DNA from: CAVQDV01 sp963711375 | GTDB taxonomy: Bacteria; Pseudomonadota; Gammaproteobacteria; Coxiellales; Coxiellaceae | DNA: 64,000 nucleotides | Reading direction: 5' to 3' | Assembly (NCBI GenBank): GCA_963711375.1 | Contig: CAVQDV010000005.1 | Coordinates: 2,046,001-2,110,000, forward strand | Shown here: one piece after another, positions 27,090-35,314 of the stretch | Layout of the letters: every line of letters starts with the position of its first letter | Position numbering within the stretch: position 1 is the stretch's first letter | Program-made: the position numbers and the translations under genes | Notes under the pieces: generated by a model | The model's input: only the letters and a program-made list of their open reading frames with translations | What the model was told of the DNA's origin: nothing | Databases searched by the model: none

Positions 27090-27477
27090 GAGTCTAAAAA
27101 AATTAAAAATCGGCGTAATGCCCTTGGAGGAATTTAAAAAAAGGACAATTTCTATTGCTAAGGGTGCCTACAAACCTAAGCCCGATGAGCCCAAAATTTG
27201 GTTTAGCTCTATAAAATCCTTAGCTAATGTATTGTCCGAAGAAAATCAAGAATTGCTCCGTCTGATCATTAATGAGCAACCCCAATCTGTTTCTGAGCTG
27301 GTGCCACTGACTGGTCGTAAGGCGAATAATATTTTACGAACTTTACGCACCATGGAAAATTATGGATTAGTCGAATTGGCTAAAGCAAAAGGTGGGAGAC
27401 AAGGCAGAAGTCCTGTGATCCCAATAGTGGTATATGAGACGGCGGAGATTGAAATTAGATTTTTTTCCGCTCATTAA
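27082..27477 (+). CDS. tumA: TumA-like winged-HTH antitoxin
   Basis: A 131-residue DNA-binding partner of TumE. The C-terminal half is a winged helix (SLANVLSEENQELLRLIINEQPQSVSELVPLTGRKANNILRTLRTMENYGLVEL) like the HVO_A0114-type regulators; the basic N-terminal arm (KSLKKLKIGVMPLEEFKKRT) is likely the toxin-contacting segment. ATG 27082 has GGAG upstream and overlaps tumE. An in-frame upstream extension to 26914 lies inside tumE and is not used. Expected to autorepress the pair. Confidence 0.82.
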   Translation: MSKSLKKLKIGVMPLEEFKKRTISIAKGAYKPKPDEPKIWFSSIKSLANVLSEENQELLRLIINEQPQSVSELVPLTGRKANNILRTLRTMENYGLVELAKAKGGRQGRSPVIPIVVYETAEIEIRFFSAH

Positions 27478-27487
27478 CATAAGTTTC

Positions 27488-27679
27488 TCAAGCAGCAAGG
27501 CAGCACTTTTTATATTTTTTGCCGCTATTGCAGGGGCAGGGATCATTTCTGCCCACCTTGGGAGCGCTGCGTTCTATGGGTGCATGCGAAGCACAATCAT
27601 GACAGTCATGGCTGTGGGTATGCGAAGGTGCAACATCGATTACTTCATCCGGGGATTCTTTGGTATCTAATTGTGGCAT
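27488..27679 (-). CDS. Small SEC-C zinc-motif protein
   Basis: A 63-residue protein ending in VGRNDPCPCNSGKKYKKCC, the SEC-C zinc-binding motif also found at the SecA C-terminus (CxC...CC). The N-terminal part is His/Cys rich (SHTHSHDCHDCASHAP) and may bind further metal. It lies convergent to tumA. Likely a metal-binding or SecB-interacting accessory protein; no specific role is visible. Confidence 0.8.
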   Translation of the reverse strand: MPQLDTKESPDEVIDVAPSHTHSHDCHDCASHAPIERSAPKVGRNDPCPCNSGKKYKKCCLAA

Positions 27680-27759
27680 TTCGCCCTCCTAAATTTAGCG
27701 CTAAGCATGAATATTACACTTTCGGGTGTCAAGGCCAAAGTCATCCTTTAAGTCCCAAG

Positions 27760-30279
27760 TTATTTCTTTAATGTCATCACAGATTCCAGTGCGGAATGTT
27801 TAATTTCGCGAGCAGTTTTTGTTATACCTCTGGGAACATAAAACAAAGAGGCAGAACCAGCCAAGCCAATGCTAGAGCCGATTGCGGTACCCGCAATCAT
27901 GGCAGTACCCCAAGCTGCACCTACAAATGCGCCTTTAATGGCCCCAGGGACCCCTAGTATTCCGTGGCTAATAATTGAGCCAATGAGAAATCCAGCAACA
28001 GCACATGCGGCGGTTATAGCAATAATACCAGCAATTTTTAGAACTGTTTTCCACCAGGGATCTCTAGTGGTATTTTCATAACATTTTAGGATGGCCGCTT
28101 CTTTTTCTTTTGCAATTATTTCTTCTTCTCCGGCTGGAGCTTTTTTGCAAATAACTAGCGACATCATAATATGTTCTTGAGCAATATTTTTAGCACTTTC
28201 CAATTTGGCGGGCTTTGCTTTGCTGCCTTTTGCAAGTTCAGCTGTTAATTCTTTTTTGAGCTTTTCATGAAGCTCACCAAACTTGCTTACGAGAGTATCT
28301 CGTGCGGTATTATTTTTAAATGCGCCTTCCTCTGAATTTTTTATTTTTTCCTTCGCCACAAGGAGCGGGTACAAATAAAAAGCAGCGGTATTATCGAGAG
28401 CATTGTTTTCAAATGCTTCATTTGCTTCATTATTTTGAAATAAGTTTGTAAGATAGCTATGTTCTCTTAGGTCTACATTTTTTCTAAAATCATCTCCCAA
28501 AGCTGAGATGATCTGAGGGTAGTTAAAAGCCATTTCATTAAGTAATTGTTTTAAAGGGATTTGGGGTTTTTTATCAAGAGATTTTTTTATGCAAGAAGCA
28601 AGGTCTTTTAGCAAATTGGGGTCATTTACAAGAAGTTTCATTAGCGCGATTTGGAATTTGGAAATTTCATTTTTCCGATTATTTTTATCGGTTAAGTAAT
28701 TTTCCGAATCGCGTTCAGTTTCGGTGTCTGCTTTGACTAGATTTTCGTTGAAAATCATTAAAATGTCATGATACGAATCGACAGTTTCTTTTATGGGTTT
28801 TAATTTTTCAATCCCGTGTTCAGGGGCATTGGGCTTCTGAAGTTCAAGAGTAATTTCATCTTTTAATTGTTCGTGTTTAGCGTTCAGCGTATCAAAGATT
28901 GCTTGTTTTGATTTATTATCTCCAAAATGATCATCTGGAAGGCTTTCTAATATTGCTTTCGCTGTGCTTAATGGAAACAGAAAAAAATCGGCGTCACAAG
29001 TGAAATTTTTTATTTGATCGTAAAGGTCTCGGGCTTTTTTGGCTATATTATCGAAAGGCTTGTTTTTGTCGGGAATTTCATTTTTCGGGTTTTCACGCAT
29101 TTGCTGAAGATCATTTTGGAAACCTTCTTTAACCCATTCATGCTGAATTTTTTCATTAGCGAACGCTGTCGCTAAAGTGAGATAATGTAAATGAAAATCC
29201 GAATTTTCTTGATAATGGGGATACTCCCTTTTCATGAGGAGTAAACTGGAATATTTTTCTGGATCTAGTTCTGGGAGGGCCGTTACTAGGAAAGGATATT
29301 CGTCAGCAATTTCCTTCAGTAATAGGAGGATGTCGTTTAGCTCAATGTTGTCTTTTTTAGCGACTTTGTCGATAAGCTTAGTGATGGCTTTTCGGGCCTC
29401 GTTGTCAACAGCGAAAAGTACATTGAATTCCTGCTGCAGCAAGACGAGATGGAATATTGCAGAGTTTTCCTGAGAAAAATAAAAATCATGATGTTGCTGA
29501 GCCAGTTTATTTTGTGGAGCCTTGCTGGCACAAATGTTTAATACTTTTCTATATTGCTCTAATGCAAGTTTTTGAGATATGGAGCAAGCTGTTGGCAATT
29601 CCACAGCGAAAGCATCTTTACCTTCGAAGGACTTATTGATCTTTTCTTGTTCATTCTTATAAAGATTCTGGCATTCTGTAATTAAATTATAACGTTCGTT
29701 TTCAGCCGGAAGGGAAGCATCTAAAAGTGATATGGCTAATTTAAGAGGATGCAAATAATAATCGTGATCTGAAGCCAAATTATTTAGGCGATTAAATTCA
29801 TATAGTCCAATTGCCGCTGCTTCGACGAACACGTTTTGATCTCGACCCTCATCTTTTTGTAATTCGTTATTGATTTTTTTCCGGAGTTTAATAAGAAGGG
29901 TATACAGATAATTTTTCCAACTCAATTTGGTATCGGGATGTAGAGAACGATTTTCTAGTAATTCACATGCACGCATTAATGGAAATAATATATAATCAGT
30001 GCCTTCGAATTCAGATGATATCAAGGCCAAAAGGGTGGGGTATTGATCGCCCACATTAGAATTGCTCATATTGTAAATAATTTTTCCAAGTTCGGAGATA
30101 ATTTTGGGGTGAGCCTCTATAACTTTTTTGAACAGCGTTTCTGGGGTAGCATTTTCTGAATCTAAGACGCTATTTTTTGTAGCCTCAACTGCTTGAAGCA
30201 GAATGTCGTCTTTTATTGAAATGAGGAGTTTTTGAAGTTCCTCGGAAAGTTTTAATAAAGGGCCATCTTTTTTACGCAT
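27760..30279 (-). CDS. 839-aa modular repeat protein with glycine-zipper membrane segment (putative effector)
   Basis: A large helical protein under a PmrA-type promoter. A motif of the form [DA][YF]xL[FHY]PLxxA recurs five times: DYILFPLMRA (about 94), DYYLHPLKLA (about 172), DFHLHYLTLA (about 360), DFFLFPLSTA (about 429) and AFYLYPLLVA (about 631), each followed by a charged helix ending KLKxELxxEL. A second module, YPxIxSALG-like (YPFLVTALP, YPQIISALGD, HPKIISELGK), alternates with it. Residues about 755-815 are Gly/Ala-rich hydrophobic (AACAVAGFLIGSII, AFVGAAWGTAMIAGTAIGSS), a glycine-zipper type membrane-inserting region. No signal peptide. Inference: a Dot/Icm-type effector that inserts into a membrane. 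Confidence 0.75.
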   Translation of the reverse strand: MRKKDGPLLKLSEELQKLLISIKDDILLQAVEATKNSVLDSENATPETLFKKVIEAHPKIISELGKIIYNMSNSNVGDQYPTLLALISSEFEGTDYILFPLMRACELLENRSLHPDTKLSWKNYLYTLLIKLRKKINNELQKDEGRDQNVFVEAAAIGLYEFNRLNNLASDHDYYLHPLKLAISLLDASLPAENERYNLITECQNLYKNEQEKINKSFEGKDAFAVELPTACSISQKLALEQYRKVLNICASKAPQNKLAQQHHDFYFSQENSAIFHLVLLQQEFNVLFAVDNEARKAITKLIDKVAKKDNIELNDILLLLKEIADEYPFLVTALPELDPEKYSSLLLMKREYPHYQENSDFHLHYLTLATAFANEKIQHEWVKEGFQNDLQQMRENPKNEIPDKNKPFDNIAKKARDLYDQIKNFTCDADFFLFPLSTAKAILESLPDDHFGDNKSKQAIFDTLNAKHEQLKDEITLELQKPNAPEHGIEKLKPIKETVDSYHDILMIFNENLVKADTETERDSENYLTDKNNRKNEISKFQIALMKLLVNDPNLLKDLASCIKKSLDKKPQIPLKQLLNEMAFNYPQIISALGDDFRKNVDLREHSYLTNLFQNNEANEAFENNALDNTAAFYLYPLLVAKEKIKNSEEGAFKNNTARDTLVSKFGELHEKLKKELTAELAKGSKAKPAKLESAKNIAQEHIMMSLVICKKAPAGEEEIIAKEKEAAILKCYENTTRDPWWKTVLKIAGIIAITAACAVAGFLIGSIISHGILGVPGAIKGAFVGAAWGTAMIAGTAIGSSIGLAGSASLFYVPRGITKTAREIKHSALESVMTLKK

Positions 30280-30354
30280 ACGGTTTCCTGTAAAAATTAG
30301 TTCAATTAAATTGGCTTTGCCTAGTTGTCCTTAATCTACTGGCAAGCAGAGGTC

Positions 30355-30387
30355 ATTATAGCGGGACAATATTAAGGAAATATTAAA
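30355..30387 (-). promoter_or_regulatory. PmrA-type promoter of the 839-aa gene
   Basis: Minus-strand TTTAATATTTCCTTAATATT (box core 30372-30387) followed 11 nt later by a perfect -10 TATAAT (30355-30360). The YTTAA-N2-TT-N2-CTTAA layout and its overlap with the -35 position match PmrA-controlled effector promoters of Legionella/Coxiella. The start codon is 75 nt further on. Confidence 0.72.
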
Positions 30388-30448
30388 TTTGAGGAAAAAA
30401 CGAGAAAATTTCGCTACTTGGCTACGCACGGTGTGGCATGCTGAATGC

Positions 30449-31006
30449 TTACTTCCACTTGATATTACAGCCAATGGAGGGTTTTTGTTCTTGATCGAGG
30501 ATTTTGTGGGCCAGTATTTGATCGAGGGCCTCGCTTAGGTCTTTTCCTGTGACGGGAATTTTCTTGCCGGGTGTGGCCTCGTCAAAGCGGCCTCGATACA
30601 CGCAGGCGAGCTTGTCATCGAAAATAAAAAAATCTGGAGTGCAGGCGGCATTATAATCCTTGGCCGTTTGTTGGGTGTCGTCGAATAAATACGGAAAGGT
30701 GAAATGCAAATTGGCGGCAGCCTCTCGCATTTTTTCGGGGGAATCTTCTGGGTAATTGATAATTTCATTTGAATTAATGGCGATAAAGGCGACGCCTTTT
30801 TTCTGGTAAAGTTTGGCGACTTCAACAATTTTTTTGATGATGTGCTGGACAAAAGGGCAGTGATTGCAAAGAAACATAATGACCGTGGCTTTATCGGATT
30901 TGAGCATTTCTAAGGTGAGGGTTTTTCCGGAGATAGTGTCTGGAAGAGAAAAGTCTGGGGCTGGGCTGCCCAAAGGTAACATTTTCGATGGTGTGAGTGA
31001 CATCAA
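30449..31006 (-). CDS. Thioredoxin-fold redoxin (AhpC/TSA-like)
   Basis: A 185-residue cytoplasmic peroxiredoxin/thioredoxin-like protein. The AhpC/TSA layout is visible: GSPAPDFSLPDTISGKTLTLE, then VIMFLCNHCPFVQHI with the redox Cys pair spaced CxxC, AINSNEI, cis-Pro region ACTPDFFIFD and YRGRFD. This NHCPFV subgroup commonly annotates as 'thioredoxin family protein'. It probably reduces peroxides or disulfides. ATG 31006 or the Met one codon later may be used. Confidence 0.85.
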   Translation of the reverse strand: MMSLTPSKMLPLGSPAPDFSLPDTISGKTLTLEMLKSDKATVIMFLCNHCPFVQHIIKKIVEVAKLYQKKGVAFIAINSNEIINYPEDSPEKMREAAANLHFTFPYLFDDTQQTAKDYNAACTPDFFIFDDKLACVYRGRFDEATPGKKIPVTGKDLSEALDQILAHKILDQEQKPSIGCNIKWK

Positions 31007-31144
31007 TTACTCCTGTGATCTTCCTATTATGCCGGCATGTGATGGATTCGTCTATGATGTGATTGTGGAAGCGCAGCAGAAAAACTTGCCGCCTGTACGA
31101 TTACTTTCTATAATCGATTCGTTTTCCTAACAAAGGGGCAGTCA

Positions 31145-32533
31145 ATGGAAGCAACAGAAGTAGTAAGTCAGAGTCGCCAGAAAGGGGGTTTAGTGGTTCT
31201 CGTGGCGAGCGTAGCCGCCATTGCAGGGATACTCTTTGGTTTTGATACCGGCGTCATTTCAGGGGCTCTATTATTCATTAAAAATGATTTTACCCTCTCA
31301 CCTTTCATGAATGGCTTAATCGTGGCGGCCGTATCAGTGGGTGCCTTATTGGGCGCCGTGGTTAGCGGCGGTTTCGCGGATTATTATGGACGTCGGAAAC
31401 TGCTTATCATTACAGCCTTTATTTTTATTGTTGGCACCTTGGGTTCTGCTTTAGCCAATTCAGTCGCGGTTTTATATTTAGGGCGAATGATCATCGGCAT
31501 CGCGATTGGTATTGCCTCTTATACAGCGCCACTCTATATTTCCGAAGTGTCTCCAGCCAATTATCGCGGACTGCTCGTTTCGCTCAACCAACTCGCCATT
31601 ACGCTGGGAATTATGCTCGCCTATGTAGTGGATGCCTTATTCGCCACCTCGGAATCTTGGCGTTGGATGTTTGGCATGGGCGTTTTTCCAGCGGCAACTT
31701 TATTTATCGGCATGTTATTTTTACCGAGAAGCCCGCGTTGGTTATTGTACAAAGGCCACGCTGAAGAAGCTAAAAAAACCCTGCAAAAAATACGTGAAAC
31801 GGATGACGTGGAAGAAGAATTAAACGAAATTAAAAATAGCTTTGTGGTGAAAAGTGATTGGCGAATGTTATTTCAATCCTGGTTATGGCCAGCCATTATC
31901 GTGAGCTTAGGCCTTGCTTTTTTTCAGCAGGCTACGGGAATTAATGCCATCATTTATTTTGCACCCACAATTTTTGAAATGGCCGGATTTAAAACGGCTT
32001 TAATTGCAATATTAGCAACGGCGGGTGTTGGATTTGTGAATGTCTTATTTACGATTATTGCTTTGCCTTTAATTGATCGTTGGGGTCGCCGACCCTTATT
32101 AATCGTAGGCGTCACGGGTATGTTGATCAGTTTAGTCGCCTTAAGTGTGGCATTTCATTATGGAGCTTCGGCTGGTCCCGTATTAAAATGGACTGCTTTA
32201 GGCAGCATTTTGGTTTACATCGCTTGTTTTGCTATCAGCCTAGGCCCCATTATGTGGCTCATGTTTGCTGAGATTTTTCCGCTGGAAATTCGTGGATTAG
32301 GAGCCAGCCTGGCAAGTGCAACTTGTTGGGGCTTTACCGGTGTAGTGGCTTTAACTTTTTTGCCTTTAGTAAATCGCTTAGGACCCACAGGCACTTTTGT
32401 TATTTTTTCGATAATTAGTGTGCTGGCCCTTATTTTCGTCATTAGAAAAATTCCAGAAACGAAAGGTGTGACCTTAGAACGCATCGAAAAGAATTTGCGT
32501 AAAGGCGTTTCTAGCCGGCATTTAGGGGATTGA
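31145..32533 (+). CDS. Sugar porter family MFS transporter
   Basis: A twelve-helix proton-coupled sugar importer, 462 aa. Sugar-porter signatures: FGFDTGVISGALLF in helix 1, DYYGRRKLLI after helix 2, GRMIIGIAIGIASYTAPLYISEVSP, FFQQATGINAIIYFAPTIF in helix 7, DRWGRRPLL and the C-terminal PETKG. The substrate is likely a hexose or pentose. It is convergent with the PPi-PFK gene and their 3' ends overlap by 23 nt. Together they suggest import and glycolytic use of sugar. Confidence 0.92.
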   Translation: MEATEVVSQSRQKGGLVVLVASVAAIAGILFGFDTGVISGALLFIKNDFTLSPFMNGLIVAAVSVGALLGAVVSGGFADYYGRRKLLIITAFIFIVGTLGSALANSVAVLYLGRMIIGIAIGIASYTAPLYISEVSPANYRGLLVSLNQLAITLGIMLAYVVDALFATSESWRWMFGMGVFPAATLFIGMLFLPRSPRWLLYKGHAEEAKKTLQKIRETDDVEEELNEIKNSFVVKSDWRMLFQSWLWPAIIVSLGLAFFQQATGINAIIYFAPTIFEMAGFKTALIAILATAGVGFVNVLFTIIALPLIDRWGRRPLLIVGVTGMLISLVALSVAFHYGASAGPVLKWTALGSILVYIACFAISLGPIMWLMFAEIFPLEIRGLGASLASATCWGFTGVVALTFLPLVNRLGPTGTFVIFSIISVLALIFVIRKIPETKGVTLERIEKNLRKGVSSRHLGD

Positions 32534-33776
32534 TTAGTTTTCTTGCGGCTAATATTTTTTTCAAAGGCAAATAAAGCGGAAGACCCTTTTCATAAGGCGG
32601 ATACGCTTCGCCGGCGATTAAGGGCTCCAAATATTCCCGGCATTTTTCGCTAATGCCAAAACCATCACCTCGAATAAAATCGAGCGGTAATTTTGATTCA
32701 ACGCCGGCCACTTGAGATAAAGGTACTGAACCAATTTCCCAGCGATAGGGTGAAGAAGAAATTCTTTGAATCGTAAGCATCACATTTTTTTTGCCAGCTA
32801 AAGCAAATTCGATGGCCGATTTTCCGAGCGCATAGGCTTGGTCTAAATCGGTTTGTGAGGCAATATGACGCGCACAACGCTGCAAATAATCAGCATTTGC
32901 CCAATGAAATTTATAGCCTAAATTATTTTTTATAAATTGCGCGATGAGTGGAGCAACACCGCCTAATTGTTCGTGACCAAAGGCGTCGACTAAACCCCCT
33001 TCTTGCAAAAATCGTCCATCAACCGAACGAATGCCTTCCGAAACCACAATAACGCAATATCCCACTGTTTTTACGGTGAGTTCTACTTTTTCCAGAAAAC
33101 GCGCCTCATCAAATCCCACTTCAGGAAATAAAATAATGTGTGGGGCATCGTCTTCTGTTGAAGCGGCTAAACCTGCGGACGCCGCGAGCCATCCGGCATG
33201 CCGTCCCATTACTTCCAAAATAAAGACTTTTGTAGAGCTCGCTGCCATGCTGGCTAAATCACGCGCGGTTTCTCGTGTAGAAATGGCGATATATTTTGCA
33301 GCAGAGCCAAATCCTGGGCAATTATCGGTTTGTGCTAAATCATTATCGATGGTTTTTGGGATGCCAATGCAGGTAATGGGATACCCTAATCTGGCACCGA
33401 TTTCAGAAATTTTATAAGCCGTATCTTGAGAATCATTGCCACCATTATAAAAAAAATACCCAATATCATGCGCGGCAAAAACATCAATTAAACGGCGATA
33501 TTCGCTGTCATCTTGCTCGATGTTTTTTAATTTATAGCGACAAGATCCAAATTCGCTAGAGGGAGAATGCATTAGGCTTTTTATGGCCAGATCGGTTTCA
33601 TGAGAGGTATCGAAAAGTTCTTCGTTCAAAACGCCGGTTATGCCATTTTTTGCGGCAAAAACGGTTCCTATTTTATCGCGATGTTGTCGCGCGGCTTCTA
33701 TTACCCCGCACGCGCTGGAATTGATAACGGCCGTAGGACCACCCGATTGAGCATAAATCACGTTTTTCTTAGACAT
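32511..33776 (-). CDS. pfp: Pyrophosphate-type 6-phosphofructokinase
   Basis: Phosphofructokinase-family enzyme, 421 aa, interconverting fructose 6-phosphate and fructose 1,6-bisphosphate. N-terminal AQSGGPTAVINSS binds phosphate. GGNDSQDTA replaces the ATP-enzyme GGDGS loop, and PKTIDNDLAQTDNCPGFGSA carries the Lys diagnostic of PPi-dependent enzymes; MGRHAGWLAA follows. PPi use makes the step reversible. It is divergent from mpl. Confidence 0.9.
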   Translation of the reverse strand: MSKKNVIYAQSGGPTAVINSSACGVIEAARQHRDKIGTVFAAKNGITGVLNEELFDTSHETDLAIKSLMHSPSSEFGSCRYKLKNIEQDDSEYRRLIDVFAAHDIGYFFYNGGNDSQDTAYKISEIGARLGYPITCIGIPKTIDNDLAQTDNCPGFGSAAKYIAISTRETARDLASMAASSTKVFILEVMGRHAGWLAASAGLAASTEDDAPHIILFPEVGFDEARFLEKVELTVKTVGYCVIVVSEGIRSVDGRFLQEGGLVDAFGHEQLGGVAPLIAQFIKNNLGYKFHWANADYLQRCARHIASQTDLDQAYALGKSAIEFALAGKKNVMLTIQRISSSPYRWEIGSVPLSQVAGVESKLPLDFIRGDGFGISEKCREYLEPLIAGEAYPPYEKGLPLYLPLKKILAARKLINPLNAG

Positions 33777-33900
33777 TTGCTATATACCAACATTTTTAGT
33801 GGAGACTGGATAATAGCACGGAGTTTGTGGAAGTCACTACCTCCTACAGGGCAAGATGGGAGCTCTTGCATTTTTCGCTTAAAAACAGCATGCTAATGAC

Positions 33901-35256
33901 ATGAAAAAACATATCCATATTCTCGGTATTTGTGGCACCTTCATGGGTGGTTTGGCCATCATTGCGCGTGAGCTAGGCTACCGTGTAACAGGATCGGATC
34001 AACAGGTCTATCCGCCGATGTCGGATACCTTGACGGAAGCGGGCATTGAAATTGTTGAGGGCTATAAACCCGAACATTTGCAGCCGGCGCCCGATCTTGT
34101 GATTATTGGCAACACAGTAAAACGGGGAAATCCCGCCCTTGAATATGTGCTTAATGAAAAAATCCCCTATATTTCAGGCCCGCAATGGTTGGCTGAAAAT
34201 GTGTTGCATCAGCGCCATGTCATTGCGCTCACGGGAACACACGGTAAAACCACCACAACGAGTTTAGTGACGTGGATTTTAACCTATGCCGGATTAAATC
34301 CCGGCTATTTAATTGGTGGCGTTGCCTCCGATTTTAAAAATACGGCTGCTCTCGGAAAAGATCCCTTTTTCGTGATCGAAGGGGACGAATATGATTGCGC
34401 CTTTTTCGATAAACGCTCGAAGTTTTTGCATTATCGCCCACAAACCTTGGTGATTAATAATATCGAATTTGATCATGCTGATATTTTTGAAAATTTAGAG
34501 GCTATTTTTAAGCAATTTCAATTTTTGCTTCGTACGGTACCTCAAAATGGTTCTATTATTTATTATGGCGATGATCCCAATATTCCAACCGTTTTATCAA
34601 GAGAAAATTACGGTCAAAAAATAAGTTTTGGTAGCTCCAATTCGGACTGGACGGCCAGAAATATTAACGAAGATGGCAGTGTTTTTGAAGTATTTCATCG
34701 CGAAAAAAGTGTTGGAAAACTCGAATGGAAATTAGTAGGTAAACATAATATCGCTAATGGCTTAGCCGCCATTTCAGCGGCAAATGCTGCCGGAATTGCA
34801 CCCGCGGTTTCGATTCAAGCGCTTGCTAAATTTTCTGGTGTAAAACGGCGCTTAGAAGTTAGAGGGGTTGCAAAAGGTATTACCGTTTACGATGACTTTG
34901 CTCATCATCCCACCGCCATTGAAACCACGCTGAATGGCTTGCGATCCAAAGTAAAAAATCAGCGGATTTTCGCCGTGCTTCAATTTGGTTCCAACACCAT
35001 GAGCATGGGATATCATCAGCAATCGATCGCTAAAGCTTTAACTTCGGCTGATCAGGTTATTTTCTTGAAGCCGGGTCATTGGGATATTAGTGAAATTGCC
35101 CTAGAATTAAAGGGCAGGGCAGAGTCTTTTGATTCCGTCCCCGAAATCATCGACCACCTGGCCAGTGTGCTTAAAGCCCAAGACCACGTTCTCATTATGA
35201 GTAATAAGGGCTTCGATAGTATCCATCAACGCTTGCTCTCTCGATTGGGGGCATGA
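33901..35256 (+). CDS. mpl: UDP-MurNAc:L-Ala-gamma-D-Glu-meso-DAP ligase
   Basis: Peptidoglycan recycling ligase, 451 aa, attaching the recycled tripeptide to UDP-MurNAc. Mur ligase layout: N-terminal HILGICGTFMGGLAIIARELG, ATP loop LTGTHGKTTTTSLV, VIEGDEYDCAFFDKRSKFLHY and NNIEFDHADIF of the central domain, and YDDFAHHPTAI in the C-terminal domain. The HILGICGTFMGG start separates Mpl from MurC. There is no evident SD before ATG 33901. Confidence 0.94.
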   Translation: MKKHIHILGICGTFMGGLAIIARELGYRVTGSDQQVYPPMSDTLTEAGIEIVEGYKPEHLQPAPDLVIIGNTVKRGNPALEYVLNEKIPYISGPQWLAENVLHQRHVIALTGTHGKTTTTSLVTWILTYAGLNPGYLIGGVASDFKNTAALGKDPFFVIEGDEYDCAFFDKRSKFLHYRPQTLVINNIEFDHADIFENLEAIFKQFQFLLRTVPQNGSIIYYGDDPNIPTVLSRENYGQKISFGSSNSDWTARNINEDGSVFEVFHREKSVGKLEWKLVGKHNIANGLAAISAANAAGIAPAVSIQALAKFSGVKRRLEVRGVAKGITVYDDFAHHPTAIETTLNGLRSKVKNQRIFAVLQFGSNTMSMGYHQQSIAKALTSADQVIFLKPGHWDISEIALELKGRAESFDSVPEIIDHLASVLKAQDHVLIMSNKGFDSIHQRLLSRLGA

Positions 35257-35271
35257 TCCTCTAATTGAGTG

Positions 35272-35280
35272 TGTTATAAT
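35272..35280 (+). promoter_or_regulatory. Extended -10 promoter of the GGDEF/EAL-like gene
   Basis: TGT-TATAAT (35272-35280) is a perfect -10 with the TGn extension, 35 nt before ATG 35315; AGGAGG at 35302-35307 is the SD. Confidence 0.55.
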
Positions 35281-35314
35281 TGCCTAGGTTCTATTTATCG
35301 TAGGAGGCGGTTGT

